Positions 28,567 to 38,150 of a stretch of 64,000 nt of DNA are shown piece after piece. The stretch is from Chitinophagales bacterium. GTDB lineage: Bacteria; Bacteroidota; Bacteroidia; Chitinophagales; JADIYW01. The position numbers were made by a program, and so were the translations under genes. Position 1 is the stretch's first letter, and each line of letters starts with the position of its first letter. The notes below the pieces were generated by a model that saw nothing but the letters and a program-made list of their open reading frames with translations, searched no databases and was not told the DNA's origin. The stretch lies in NCBI GenBank assembly GCA_023957215.1, contig JAMLHH010000004.1, positions 62,001-126,000 on the forward strand, given 5' to 3'.

Positions 28567-28650
28567 CTGCGTGAGGGATAGTAGTGGATAGCCCACAGCG
28601 AGGTACGAGCGAGGACTATGAACGGATAGCCCGCTCGCACGCCCAAATAA
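28567..28650 (+). ncRNA. Structured GGATAG element, copy 2 (possibly Flavo-1-like RNA)
   Basis: This shares with copy 1 the blocks GGATAGTAGTGG (28575-28586), ACGGATAGCC (28622-28631) and GCCCAAAT (28641-28648) in the same order. GCGTG (28569-28573) pairs with CACGC (28638-28642), closing the element. The middle is unrelated to that of copy 1 and carries AGCGAGGTACGAGCGAGG. It lies on the same strand as argB, ending about 50 bases before its ATG, so it could be in the argB leader or be a stand-alone RNA. Confidence 0.6.
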
Positions 28651-28702
28651 TGTTTATCTGTAAAATTTCTAAGTTTCATAGAATCCGCTTACTTTTACAG
28701 AT

Positions 28703-29497
28703 ATGAACAAGCCGAAGTTGACACTGATTAAAATAGGTGGAAATATTGTAGATGACGATAAGGCACTTCAACGGTTCTTGTCTGACTTCAATGAGATTTC
28801 TACTGCTAAAGTTTTGGTGCATGGTGGAGGGAAAATAGCTACAGAATTGTCTAAAGAGATGGGAATCACACCCCAAATGATAGATGGAAGGCGAATCACA
28901 GATGCGAAGACTTTGCGAGTGGTAACGATGGTGTATGCGGGGCTGATTAACAAAAATATCGTCGCAAATCTGCAAGCTTTGGGAACAAATGCTATCGGAT
29001 TGAGTGGTGCTGATGGAAATATCATCAAATCGCACAAGAGAAATCATCCGACGATAGATTTTGGGTTTGTGGGAGATATTGATGTAGTAGATGGCGGTAA
29101 AATAAAATCGCTTTTACAAGCAGGTTTTACACCGGTATTTTGCGCTTTGACACATGACAATCAGGGAAGCCTGCTCAATACCAATGCAGATACCATCGCT
29201 TCGGAACTCGCTATTGTGCTGAGTGAATATTATCAAGTGGAATTTGTTTATTGTTTTGAGAAAAAAGGTCTGTTGACAGACATAAATGACGACAATTCAT
29301 TTATTCCAAAGATAAAAATCGGAGAAATACAGACACTAAAAGATGATGGGACTATCTCAGCAGGCATGTTGCCTAAGGTGGATAATATTTCAAATGCCAT
29401 ACAGCGTGGCGTATATCAAGTGAGATTGTGTCATGCCGAAGATATTAGAGCAATTTTGACAGAAAACGTATCTTTGGGTACATTATTTACAGCGTGA
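28703..29497 (+). CDS. argB: Acetylglutamate kinase family (ArgB)
   Basis: 264 residues of the amino acid kinase family: LIKIGGNIVDDD at the N-terminus, VLVHGGGKIATELSKEMGI as the glycine-rich nucleotide loop, AIGLSGADGNIIKS, and the ATP-binding ISAGMLPKVDNISNAIQRGV. It phosphorylates N-acyl-glutamate in arginine biosynthesis. In several Bacteroidota this pathway uses N-succinyl rather than N-acetyl intermediates, so the natural acyl group is uncertain. It overlaps the ArgE-type gene (TGATG), and the TlpA gene follows, forming one operon. Confidence 0.94.
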   Translation: MNKPKLTLIKIGGNIVDDDKALQRFLSDFNEISTAKVLVHGGGKIATELSKEMGITPQMIDGRRITDAKTLRVVTMVYAGLINKNIVANLQALGTNAIGLSGADGNIIKSHKRNHPTIDFGFVGDIDVVDGGKIKSLLQAGFTPVFCALTHDNQGSLLNTNADTIASELAIVLSEYYQVEFVYCFEKKGLLTDINDDNSFIPKIKIGEIQTLKDDGTISAGMLPKVDNISNAIQRGVYQVRLCHAEDIRAILTENVSLGTLFTA

Positions 29498-30564
29498 TGG
29501 GAAATCCAAGTTTATTCGACAAGGTTTTTGAACTATTAAAAACACTCATCGCTACACAGTCTTTCAGTAGGGAGGAGGAAAATGTAGCAAAAGTGATTAG
29601 AGCGTTTTTAGAGCAAGAAAGTGTCAAATTTCACCATAGAAAAAACAATACTTGGGCGTATAATAAATTTTATGATGAGAGCAAACCGACTTTACTGCTC
29701 AACTCACATATCGACACAGTCAAACCTTCTGCTTTATATACCAATGACCCTTTTCAAGCTATCCAGAAAGATGGAAAATTATACGGATTGGGAAGCAATG
29801 ATGCCGGTGGTGCTTTGGTATCACTGATAGGCACATTCTTACATTTTTACGAGTGTGAAGATTTAAACTTTAATCTTTGTATTGCAGCAACCGCAGAGGA
29901 AGAAATATCAGGGCAAAACGGAATCGCACTTATTACAGACATTACCGACAATTGTGATGCAGCCATCGTAGGTGAGCCGACAGAAATGGCTATGGCCATA
30001 GCCGAGCGTGGACTCATGGTCGTGGATGCCACTGTTTACGGTGTGACAGGTCATGCCGCAAGAGATACCGGAGACAATGCGATATACAAAGCAATAGAGG
30101 ACATACAATGGTTTAAGACACATGCACTTGTCAAGCAGTGTCCGGTACTGGGCCCTACCAAAATGACGGTAACGGTTATAGAAGCCGGCAAGCAACACAA
30201 TGTCATTCCGGATGTGTGTAAATACGTAGTAGATATCCGCACGACTACAGCTTATGATTATGACGAGTTATTGGATTTCATACGCGGACATGTACATGCT
30301 GACATTCAAGCCCGCTCTACACGATTGAAGCCGAGTATCATACCTGAATCTCATCCTTTGGTACAAACTGCCAAGCAACTAAAAATAAAAACTTTTGGTT
30401 CGGCGACGCTTTCGGATCAGGCTCTACTGAAAATTCCCTCTGTGAAAATGGGGCCGGGAAAATCCGAACGTTCGCATACTGCTGATGAATTTATATTTAT
30501 AGATGAACTGCGTCAAGGTCTTCAAACTTATATTGAATTAATACAAAATATGGATGAATTATGA
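29497..30564 (+). CDS. M20 family deacetylase, ArgE-type
   Basis: 355 residues of the M20 zinc peptidase/deacylase family. Metal and catalytic motifs: LLNSHIDTVKPS, YGLGSNDAGGALVSL, AATAEEEISGQNGI, and VGEPTEMAMAIAERGL leading into the dimerisation domain, with HTADEF near the C-terminus. Next to argB it most probably removes the acyl group from N-acyl-ornithine or N-acyl-citrulline in arginine synthesis. The ATG at 29497 shares its A with the argB stop; a GTG one codon earlier is an alternative. The TlpA gene overlaps its stop. Confidence 0.88.
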   Translation: MGNPSLFDKVFELLKTLIATQSFSREEENVAKVIRAFLEQESVKFHHRKNNTWAYNKFYDESKPTLLLNSHIDTVKPSALYTNDPFQAIQKDGKLYGLGSNDAGGALVSLIGTFLHFYECEDLNFNLCIAATAEEEISGQNGIALITDITDNCDAAIVGEPTEMAMAIAERGLMVVDATVYGVTGHAARDTGDNAIYKAIEDIQWFKTHALVKQCPVLGPTKMTVTVIEAGKQHNVIPDVCKYVVDIRTTTAYDYDELLDFIRGHVHADIQARSTRLKPSIIPESHPLVQTAKQLKIKTFGSATLSDQALLKIPSVKMGPGKSERSHTADEFIFIDELRQGLQTYIELIQNMDEL

Positions 30565-31049
30565 GTAGAAATGTTAGAATCATATTGCTAATCCTCATTG
30601 TCTTTTTGGCGTCTTTTTTATTTGTCAAAAAGTACTTTTCCACTCCGCAATTCAGTATCAAAGATTTACAGGTACAAACTCTTTCAGGTGAGGATGTGGA
30701 TGTAAAAACGCTGAAAGGTAAAGTGGTAGTTCTCAATTTTTGGGCGACTTGGTGTATGCCGTGTATTCAAGAGATGCCGATGTTTGCTAATATGGCTAAA
30801 ATTTATAAAGATAAGGATGTGATATTTATTTTGGCCTCTGATGAAGAATTGGACAAAATAGGTGGTTTTTTGGAAAAAGAAGAGTTGGGCTTGCCCGTTT
30901 ACCAACTTAAAAACAGGATGAAAGATTATGATGTTTTTACCATTCCTGCCACTTTTATCTTTGACAAAAAAGGTCATTTAGTCAATACCAAAAGAGGTGC
31001 ATTTGAAACAGCGGAAGAATTGAGACAAATTGTCAATTCGTATTTGTAA
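30561..31049 (+). CDS. TlpA/ResA-like membrane-anchored thioredoxin
   Basis: 162 residues. One N-terminal membrane anchor (IILLILIVFLASFLF), then a thioredoxin fold with VLNFWATWCMPCIQEMPMF (CMPC active site), cis-Pro region YDVFTIPATFIFDKKG, and a C-terminal helix. Such proteins reduce or exchange disulfides in the periplasm, for example in cytochrome c maturation. Its ATG overlaps the ArgE-type stop by 4 bases, although no functional link with arginine synthesis is obvious. A c-type cytochrome gene is present at 54.5 kb. Confidence 0.9.
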   Translation: MSRNVRIILLILIVFLASFLFVKKYFSTPQFSIKDLQVQTLSGEDVDVKTLKGKVVVLNFWATWCMPCIQEMPMFANMAKIYKDKDVIFILASDEELDKIGGFLEKEELGLPVYQLKNRMKDYDVFTIPATFIFDKKGHLVNTKRGAFETAEELRQIVNSYL

Positions 31050-31140
31050 GATTTTTCATTTGCATCATTTTTTTATTTTATCGAAACAACGAGAAGGTAA
31101 ATGACTAAAAAGAGATTGAGAATGTAGTATTTAAGTAACA

Positions 31141-32187
31141 ATGGTAAACCCCTTCTCATATATTCGTACTACTCATTGGTGGGCATATAAGGCTACGCCT
31201 GTATTGGGATTTATCTATTTCTACTGTAATTATGCATATATCCCTAATACCCAGCTCTTTTCAGTCATTTTCTCATTTCTCATCAGCTTTGTCGGTTTTG
31301 CAGGATTAGGTTATGTCATCAACGACATTTACGATATTCGCACGGATAGAAAAGCAAAAAAGTCAAACTCATTAGACGGAACAAGTTTTGGTTTTAAGGT
31401 CGGCTTACAGCTCTTTCTATCAATATTAGCATGGTCACCGTGGATATATCTGAGAATGCCTTGGTATATCATTTTGTGTCTATTAGGTTTATTGGGTTTT
31501 CTTCTACTATATTCTCATCCTTATACCAGATTCAAAGAACATCCGTTGTTGGGGCCGATGTGTGACGCTTTATACGGACATGTCATTCCGATACTTATTA
31601 CTTGTTTCACTTTTCAGCAGTATATAGAAGTTGTCCCTTATAATGAATGGGCATTTTATATCAGTCTGATTATTTGGCAATTCTTAAAAGGTCTGCGCAA
31701 TATTTTCATTCATCAAATAGACGATTTTGAAAACGACAATGTTTCAAACACCCGTACTTTAGTCACCTTAAAAGGGAAAGAGGTCATTTATCGTTTTGCG
31801 ATGAGACGGATTTTGCCTTTAGAAATCGTTTTTCTTTTTATCTTTCTCATTAGTGTAGGTCCAAAATTTAAAGGTGCATGGTTATTCTTCTGCTTATTTA
31901 TTCTTATTTATCGAATCGGACATGGTAAATTTAAAAAGCTTTTTGATCATCAGGACAATTATTATCTCTTCTTTCTCAATGACTTCTATGAGATGTATCT
32001 TCCCTACTATTTTCTTTTGTCTTTTTGTTTTAGACAACCGGTGTTTATTCTCTTTTTGTTAGTTCATATTTTAATGTTTCCCAATATCTCTAAAAGAGTA
32101 AAGACAGATGTCCTCACGGCTATTTTTGAGTTGAAAAACTTCGTGAAAGATTTTCTCTATACAAAACTAAGGCAAACCAAAAGATAA
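31141..32187 (+). CDS. UbiA-family prenyltransferase
   Basis: 348 residues with about eight or nine membrane segments. The two Asp-rich motifs of the UbiA superfamily are present: NDIYDIRTDRKAKKSNSLDG (near residue 61) and IHQIDDFENDNVSNTRTLV (near residue 195). These bind Mg-prenyl diphosphate. It therefore transfers a polyprenyl group to an aromatic, quinone-precursor or sugar-phosphate acceptor in the inner membrane. Standing beside a polysaccharide island it might make a lipid carrier, but this is an inference. It ends 2 bases from the convergent methyltransferase gene. Confidence 0.88.
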   Translation: MVNPFSYIRTTHWWAYKATPVLGFIYFYCNYAYIPNTQLFSVIFSFLISFVGFAGLGYVINDIYDIRTDRKAKKSNSLDGTSFGFKVGLQLFLSILAWSPWIYLRMPWYIILCLLGLLGFLLLYSHPYTRFKEHPLLGPMCDALYGHVIPILITCFTFQQYIEVVPYNEWAFYISLIIWQFLKGLRNIFIHQIDDFENDNVSNTRTLVTLKGKEVIYRFAMRRILPLEIVFLFIFLISVGPKFKGAWLFFCLFILIYRIGHGKFKKLFDHQDNYYLFFLNDFYEMYLPYYFLLSFCFRQPVFILFLLVHILMFPNISKRVKTDVLTAIFELKNFVKDFLYTKLRQTKR

Positions 32188-32189
32188 GA

Positions 32190-33005
32190 TTAAGCTTTTT
32201 CAATCAAAGTTTCATAATAAGCTAAGTAGGTCACTCCTTTTCCATCGTATAAACCTTTTTGACTTTTATAAATGGTGATATTGTTATTGGCTACAAATCG
32301 GTTGCCGATTTCAGGATAAAGTGGAATTTGAAGTGGTCTGCACATTATTATTTTAAAACCTGCATCACTTACCATCTTCTTTAAAACATCTATCTTTTCG
32401 ACTCTAAGTGAAAATCCTTTATTCAGATTTCGTATCGTTTCTTCTATCTCCTTTTGTAGCTTTTTATCTTCTACCTTATTGTAATATAAGTCTTTAATAT
32501 ATACTCTTCCGCCTTTCCTCAAAACTCTTTTACAGCTATTCAAGGCTTGGGGGATATCAGAGGAATGAACGAGTGATTCAAGAAAATAGATAAGATCCAC
32601 GGATGTTTCAGGATAATATTTTTCCATCTGATGAAAATCGCCATGCCGGACTTCCACCTGACCTTTTAGAAGAGAGTTTCCCCTGATTTTTTTTTCAGCT
32701 ATTGTACATTGATAATCCGAAATAGTCAAAGCTTTGATTTTAACATTCAACTTTGTAGCAAAATAGATAGCCGGTCCACATACACCACAACCTGCATCTA
32801 TAATAGTTTGGTCATCTCTCATTCCAGAACTTTGAATGATATAATCTAATAAGGCTGGCAAACTTTCTGTCCTATAAGATTGAAAAGTGTCACCAAAACC
32901 GTCCATATATCTATCCGTCCATTCGTCGTAATATTTTTCGACATCTTTTGGTGTCAAAAGTGCCGAGTCTTCTTTTTTTCTAAATAATTTCTTTAAAAAA
33001 TTCAT
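32190..33005 (-). CDS. SAM-dependent methyltransferase (class I)
   Basis: 271 residues. Class I Rossmann methyltransferase with SAM motif I TIIDAGCGVCGPAIYFATKL, the acidic post-I region LTISDYQ, motif HGDFHQMEKYYPETSVDLIY and post-motif VLRKGGRVYIKDLYY. The substrate is not identifiable. It is the promoter-distal member of a minus-strand run with the Wzt-like and Wzm-like genes (35-base gap), so methylation of an exported polysaccharide or its lipid carrier is a reasonable inference. Confidence 0.85.
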   Translation of the reverse strand: MNFLKKLFRKKEDSALLTPKDVEKYYDEWTDRYMDGFGDTFQSYRTESLPALLDYIIQSSGMRDDQTIIDAGCGVCGPAIYFATKLNVKIKALTISDYQCTIAEKKIRGNSLLKGQVEVRHGDFHQMEKYYPETSVDLIYFLESLVHSSDIPQALNSCKRVLRKGGRVYIKDLYYNKVEDKKLQKEIEETIRNLNKGFSLRVEKIDVLKKMVSDAGFKIIMCRPLQIPLYPEIGNRFVANNNITIYKSQKGLYDGKGVTYLAYYETLIEKA

Positions 33006-33040
33006 CTCTTGATAGGATTAAAAACAGATAAGTGATTTAT

Positions 33041-34141
33041 TTAGAGCATTTTCCACTTTGCAAAAACTCTTAAAGGATTGGGAAAGAATTGCAAAAAGGG
33101 TATCTCACTTTCGTTAAATTGTAAATTCAACTTATAGCAATTTTGAAAAAGCTTTGTCACCAACTTTCTATCTTTTACAATTGCTAATGAGAGCATATAA
33201 ACATCCGACTTAATACTTTTTGCAGAAATACTCATTTGGAATATTACGGTGTTATCGTGCAATTTAAACTCTTGATTGTCTTCATTGTGTATAGAGGTCA
33301 ATCCAAATCTGCTATGTACAGAGCTTGAACCTTCAAAAATCAGACCTACGTCTAATAAGTCATAATTTTCAATTCCTAACAATTCGATATTCAATGTAAG
33401 AATCTGATTGTCAATTTGATGGGAAATACTTTTCAATTGGATAGTATTATCTTGTTCAAATCTTGGAAAAAGTTCTGTGAAAGTTTCTTTCTCAACGATA
33501 TTCCCATTTTCAATCGTAATAATTTTACTACAAATTGCAATCAAAAGCTCAATATCGTGACTGACTATCAAAATAGTCAAACCTTCTTCTTTCTTCTGGC
33601 GTAGGACATTCAAACATTTTTTCATAAAATATTGATCACCCACTGCCAAAACTTCATCCAACAATAAGATATCACATTTCAGATGTATAATGACACTAAA
33701 TGCAAGACGTAAATACATCCCGTTAGAATAGGTTTTTACCGGCTGGTCAATAAATTTACCAATTTCGCTAAACTCAACAATTTCATCAAAAGATGCATTT
33801 ATTTCTTTTTTTGTAAAACCTAAAATTTGTCCATGCAGATATACATTTTCACGACCGGTCAATTCGGGATGAAATCCTGCTCCAATATCTAAAATGGATG
33901 CCACTTTCCCACTGATAAAAATATCACCTTTTGTAGGTTTGCTTACTCCTGAAAGAATTTTCAACAACGTACTTTTACCACAGCCATTGGAGCCTACAAT
34001 TCCAATAATTTCACCTGATTTAATTGTTAAAGAAATATCTTTCAGCACTTCTAAAGTTTCACTTTTATCATCTTCAAAAGCTGTTCTCAAAGTGTAATCT
34101 TTAGAAAGGTTTTTAATTTCTATCAATATATTGTCTATCAT
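33041..34141 (-). CDS. Wzt-like polysaccharide ABC transporter ATPase
   Basis: 366 residues. ATPase domain at residues 1-240 with Walker A GIVGSNGCGKSTLLKIL, signature VKTYSNGMYLRLAFS, and Walker B DILLLDEVLAVGD; the GxHPELTGRENVYLHG stretch is typical of polysaccharide/teichoic-acid exporters. Residues about 240-366 form a beta-rich Wzt_C-like domain (DNTVIFQMSISAKSI), which in homologues recognises the glycan end. It overlaps the permease gene by 4 bases; together they make the exporter that flips a lipid-linked polysaccharide. Confidence 0.93.
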   Translation of the reverse strand: MIDNILIEIKNLSKDYTLRTAFEDDKSETLEVLKDISLTIKSGEIIGIVGSNGCGKSTLLKILSGVSKPTKGDIFISGKVASILDIGAGFHPELTGRENVYLHGQILGFTKKEINASFDEIVEFSEIGKFIDQPVKTYSNGMYLRLAFSVIIHLKCDILLLDEVLAVGDQYFMKKCLNVLRQKKEEGLTILIVSHDIELLIAICSKIITIENGNIVEKETFTELFPRFEQDNTIQLKSISHQIDNQILTLNIELLGIENYDLLDVGLIFEGSSSVHSRFGLTSIHNEDNQEFKLHDNTVIFQMSISAKSIKSDVYMLSLAIVKDRKLVTKLFQNCYKLNLQFNESEIPFLQFFPNPLRVFAKWKML

Positions 34142-34953
34142 ATCAGGTCAATATATTTCGTCTCGTTTTTAATAAATATCCACAAACCAGCGATAAAAAT
34201 AGGTATCAAACTGAAGATAGAGTAAAGATAATGCGGGTCGAAAATATAATCGGCAAACAGACAAGCTCTCCACGCATCTATCAGACCGGCTATCGGATTA
34301 AAGTACAGCATTGGTCTCAGAAATCCTGGATATGTTTCTAATGGTATAAATACAGGTGTAAACCAAATCAATATATTGATAAAATAGGGTAAAGCCTGTA
34401 AGACATCTCTATTTTTGAATGAAAGTGCACCTATCCATATTGTCACAGAGATAGATAGACTTATCAAGGCAAAAATAATAAACGGCAATAGTAAAATCTT
34501 TAATGGCACAGGTTCTTTATAAAGCAACATCAGTCCAAGTAGCAATAGAAAACTCAAAAAGACTTCCATCATCACGACAACCGATTTAGAGATAGGAATT
34601 ATCAAACGGGGAAAATAAATCTTTTTGACCAAAGTAGCGGATTCAACTAATCCGTTGAGTCCCTGACTCATCACATTAGCAAAAAGACTCCAAGCTATCA
34701 ATCCACTCAAAACATAGATGGGATATTTGACCTGTGAAGTCTCTACATTAAAAACATATTGGAAGAAAAAGATGTATAGTGCTGCTTGTATAATAGGATG
34801 AAATACAAACCACAATGAACGAAACTTAGTCTGCGAATATTTGATTTTTATATCCCTGATGACAAATACACGTATCATCGCTCTAAATCCAATTACCTTT
34901 TTAAGATATTGACAGATAGTATCTTGTTTAGAATCAATGTGTTTGACTCTCAT
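34138..34953 (-). CDS. Wzm-like polysaccharide ABC transporter permease (ABC-2)
   Basis: 271 residues with about six membrane helices. The N-terminal cytosolic stretch FVIRDIKIKYSQTKFRSLWF followed by HPIIQAALYIFFFQYVFNV is the signature of ABC-2 polysaccharide exporters; YFNPIAGLIDAWRACLF is the conserved C-terminal part. It works with the overlapping ATPase to move a surface polysaccharide to the periplasm. It is transcribed away from the AsnB gene. Confidence 0.93.
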   Translation of the reverse strand: MRVKHIDSKQDTICQYLKKVIGFRAMIRVFVIRDIKIKYSQTKFRSLWFVFHPIIQAALYIFFFQYVFNVETSQVKYPIYVLSGLIAWSLFANVMSQGLNGLVESATLVKKIYFPRLIIPISKSVVVMMEVFLSFLLLLGLMLLYKEPVPLKILLLPFIIFALISLSISVTIWIGALSFKNRDVLQALPYFINILIWFTPVFIPLETYPGFLRPMLYFNPIAGLIDAWRACLFADYIFDPHYLYSIFSLIPIFIAGLWIFIKNETKYIDLI

Positions 34954-35143
34954 TGAAATGAAATATATACCAAGTCAAGATAATAAAGAAAATCCAAATT
35001 AATTTACATTCTCCTCTAAAAAAGACTTGATGTTTTCTATTATAAAAGATATACAAAACACCAAAAATAAAGTTTGGATACAATTTAATAACTTTATGTC
35101 ATTCATTTATGAAAAGATTAAAGATAAAGTTTTCAAATCAATC

Positions 35144-36919
35144 ATGTGCGGCATCAGTGGTCATATAGCAACAAACCAAATAGTAGATTATAATGAACTG
35201 ATAAAATCTATTTCCACACTTGCCCATAGAGGACCAGATAACCAAGGCATCTATATCACATCTAATCAAAGAGTAGGTTTAGCACATAGAAGACTTTCAT
35301 TTTTAGATTTAAGTGATACAGGTCGTCAACCTATGACAGTTCAGCATCTGACTATCACTTTCAATGGTGAAATCTACAACTATCGTGAACTTCAAAAAGA
35401 GTTAGAAAATCAAGGAGCTCAATTCAGTAGCTGTTCTGATACAGAGGTAATTTTATGGGCATATTTATTTTGGGGAGCAACTTGTCTGTCCAAATTCAAA
35501 GGGATGTTTGCATTTGCTATTTTGGATGAAAAGAATAACGAACTCTTTCTTGCAAGAGATAGATTTGGAATCAAACCGCTCTTCTATAGTTTTCAAAATA
35601 ATAACTTTTATTTCGGTAGTGAAGTAAAAGCTATACTTGCATTTGAAAGTTTCAAACGAAAAGTCCAATCATCATCTGTCGCACTATTTTTAGCGAATAG
35701 ATTTGTTTCAGATAACCAAACCATGTGGAAGGATATCTATAAACTGCCGGCAGCTCACTATATGAAAATCAACACTCAAGATTTAAGTTATCAAGTAAAA
35801 GAATATTGGTCAGTCTTAGATTCAAAAACAGATTCTTATGCTAAAGAAGTACAAGAACAGTTTGAATTTTTATTGATTGATTCTTTAAAACAACATTTAA
35901 GAAGTGACGTACCGATAGGAGCTTTTTTGAGTGGTGGATTAGATTCATCTACGACTGTCCTATTGATGCAAAAAGAGTTGCAATACGACACAAAAGCTTT
36001 TTCGATAGGTTTTAATGGGTGGAATGAAAGTGAACATCAATATGCTCGGATGGTTGCAAATGAAACGGGAGCTGAACTAAAAACTTTGCTTTTAGAAAAA
36101 ATCGACTTTGAGGTCATGCCTAAATTGATGGTTCATTATGATGATCCCATCGCCGATATTTCTATTTTGCCCACTTATTTCGTCAGTCAACTTGCTAGTC
36201 AAGATGTAAAAGCTGTCATTTCCGGTGAGGGAGCGGATGAGTTTTTGGGTGGCTATTCATGGCAAAAGCCGGAAAACTTTTATACGGGAAATCACTTTTT
36301 TTCAAAATGGACTTCTAAGCTTTTTCCCAACTCTCAAAAAGAGATGAAGAAGCATTATATCCAAGCTATGAGTATGGGTCTTTTTGACAACAAAGAACTC
36401 AAAAAATGCCTGCAAAATGAATTTTTAGTAGAAATACCTAAAGATGTTTTCGGGCATTTAGACAAACTGATGCGACCCGAGCTTTCCCGATTAAAGCAGA
36501 TTCAATTATTGGATATGCACCGCTTTATGGAGGAACTAGTTTTAGTTAAAATAGATAGAGCCTCTATGGCCAACAGTTTAGAAGTCAGAGTGCCTTTTTT
36601 AGACCATGAATTGGTGGAATTTCTCTTTCATCTGCCGGAAGAAGCTTATATGAAAGAGGGCATTCAAAAACCACTTTTACAAAATCTTTTACGCAATAGA
36701 TTACCCAAAAGAATTTTACAAAGACCCAAGCAAGGTTTTGTAGGGCCTGACAGATTTTATAAAGATTTCAGTTTATATAAAGAAACACTAACGCATGGAC
36801 GATTGATTCAAGATGAAGTCATATCTTCCTCCTATCTACAAAAACTTTTCTTCCTAAAAGATCATTGGAGATTGTGGAAGTTATTTGTTTTAGAACATTG
36901 GTGGAGAGCGTGGATGTAA
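35144..36919 (+). CDS. Glutamine-hydrolysing asparagine synthase (AsnB family)
   Basis: 591 residues. The start must be the ATG at 35144 so that Cys2 (MCGISG) becomes the N-terminal glutaminase nucleophile after Met removal; the longer frame to 35027 would block this. N-terminal class II amidotransferase: LAHRGPDNQG and LTITFNGEIYNYREL. C-terminal synthetase: PP-loop GAFLSGGLDSSTTVLL and SGEGADEFLGGY. In polysaccharide islands such proteins often amidate sugar acids rather than make free asparagine, which fits its position between the Wzm/Wzt genes and a GT32 transferase. Confidence 0.93.
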   Translation: MCGISGHIATNQIVDYNELIKSISTLAHRGPDNQGIYITSNQRVGLAHRRLSFLDLSDTGRQPMTVQHLTITFNGEIYNYRELQKELENQGAQFSSCSDTEVILWAYLFWGATCLSKFKGMFAFAILDEKNNELFLARDRFGIKPLFYSFQNNNFYFGSEVKAILAFESFKRKVQSSSVALFLANRFVSDNQTMWKDIYKLPAAHYMKINTQDLSYQVKEYWSVLDSKTDSYAKEVQEQFEFLLIDSLKQHLRSDVPIGAFLSGGLDSSTTVLLMQKELQYDTKAFSIGFNGWNESEHQYARMVANETGAELKTLLLEKIDFEVMPKLMVHYDDPIADISILPTYFVSQLASQDVKAVISGEGADEFLGGYSWQKPENFYTGNHFFSKWTSKLFPNSQKEMKKHYIQAMSMGLFDNKELKKCLQNEFLVEIPKDVFGHLDKLMRPELSRLKQIQLLDMHRFMEELVLVKIDRASMANSLEVRVPFLDHELVEFLFHLPEEAYMKEGIQKPLLQNLLRNRLPKRILQRPKQGFVGPDRFYKDFSLYKETLTHGRLIQDEVISSSYLQKLFFLKDHWRLWKLFVLEHWWRAWM

Positions 36920-36935
36920 AAAGTAGATTTGACAA

Positions 36936-37769
36936 ATGGATACACGCAACACAGTACATGGACTTTGGATAAAAGGCGAACTTTCCTCCATGGAAAAGTT
37001 GACAATTCTTTCGTTTTTAAAACATGGCTATCATTTTATTTTATGGACTTATGATGACTTTACGCATTATTCATATATTGCTGGATTAGAAGTTAAAGAT
37101 GCACGTGAAATCATTCCCGAAAATCAAGTTTTCAAATATAAATACCCTAATCAGTTTGGTCATGGTCAAGGCAGCTACGCCGGCTTTTCCGATATCTTTA
37201 GATATCGTCTACTTTACCTATACGGAGGATGGTGGGTGGATATGGATGTTACCTGTTTAAAGCAATTTAAGTTGGATACACCTTATGTTTTTAGGAAAAG
37301 CAAGGAAGATGAGAATTATATAGTTGGTAATATTATGCACGTTCCACAAGGTTCTTCATTAATGAAAAAGTGTTATGAAGAAGCAAAAGATTCGGTCAAT
37401 GCTGACAATAGTGATTGGATGCTCCCTATCAATATTCTGAATAAGCATATTCATGAAGAAAACCTCACCCAGTATGTTTATACATTTTCAAACGAAGACA
37501 GATGGACTACAGTCTGCCCCTTACTTTTGCATTCAGTATATCCTGAAACATGGTCAGCAATACATTGGATGAACGAAGAGTTTAGGACACTCAATATATC
37601 CAAGGAACATTTTATTTCGGATAGTGTATTAGGGCAACTGTATCAAGAGGCAGAATTGGGCTTTGCAATTTCTGATTTTAAATCGAAAATAAAATACCGA
37701 ATAAAAGCCAGCTCCATTTTTTATATGTTGAAGTATGTAGGTCGAGTGATTAGGAGTAGGACTAAGTGA
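36936..37769 (+). CDS. GT32-type glycosyltransferase (DxD sugar-binding)
   Basis: 277 residues. The core FSDIFRYRLLYLYGGWWVDM followed by DVTCL contains the DxD motif (DMD) of the Gly_transf_sug/OCH1-like GT32 family, and FGHGQGSYAGFSD precedes it. The N-terminal IHGLWIKGELSS-like opening and VVNIM-type strands fit a GT-A fold. It follows asnB by 16 bases and so is in its operon. The last 30 codons have a decayed homologous copy at 38357-38431, evidence of past duplication of this gene end. Confidence 0.87.
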   Translation: MDTRNTVHGLWIKGELSSMEKLTILSFLKHGYHFILWTYDDFTHYSYIAGLEVKDAREIIPENQVFKYKYPNQFGHGQGSYAGFSDIFRYRLLYLYGGWWVDMDVTCLKQFKLDTPYVFRKSKEDENYIVGNIMHVPQGSSLMKKCYEEAKDSVNADNSDWMLPINILNKHIHEENLTQYVYTFSNEDRWTTVCPLLLHSVYPETWSAIHWMNEEFRTLNISKEHFISDSVLGQLYQEAELGFAISDFKSKIKYRIKASSIFYMLKYVGRVIRSRTK

Positions 37770-37778
37770 TGTTGAAAG

Positions 37779-38150
37779 TTATTTTTTATACAGAATTAAA
37801 TCCAATTCTCTAAGCTTTTCAAACTCTTTGTCCGATGTCATGACTGGCAAGTCTAGATAGACACCAGAGGCAGCAACAATACAATCAGGTAGTTTAAGAG
37901 AATAGTTTTTTCGATATTCAATCGCTTGTTCTTTAACAAAATCATTAAGAGGAATTACAAAGCATTTATTTATAAACTGTCTAATTTTTGTTTCTTCCTC
38001 GAAATCTAAATTTTTAAACCCTAATAATTCTATTTCAGTAATAATAGATATGTATATTTCCTTATTGTCTAAAAACTCTGCTATTGTTAGATCTCCACCA
38101 AATAGATAAAGAACTATATTTGTGTCAATAAAGATTTTATTGCCATTCAT
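37779..38150 (-). CDS. PIN-domain toxin (VapC-like)
   Basis: 123 residues, the usual VapC length. Catalytic acidic residues: FIDTNIVLYLFGGD at the N-terminus, the middle Glu in ISIITEIELLGF, and LPDCIVAASGVYLDLPVMTS near the C-terminus. VapC toxins cleave tRNA or rRNA. The ATG lies inside the end of the antitoxin gene (14-base overlap), the normal translational coupling of such pairs. The module faces against the GT32 gene and sits between the gene and its fossil tail copy. Confidence 0.92.
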   Translation of the reverse strand: MNGNKIFIDTNIVLYLFGGDLTIAEFLDNKEIYISIITEIELLGFKNLDFEEETKIRQFINKCFVIPLNDFVKEQAIEYRKNYSLKLPDCIVAASGVYLDLPVMTSDKEFEKLRELDLILYKK

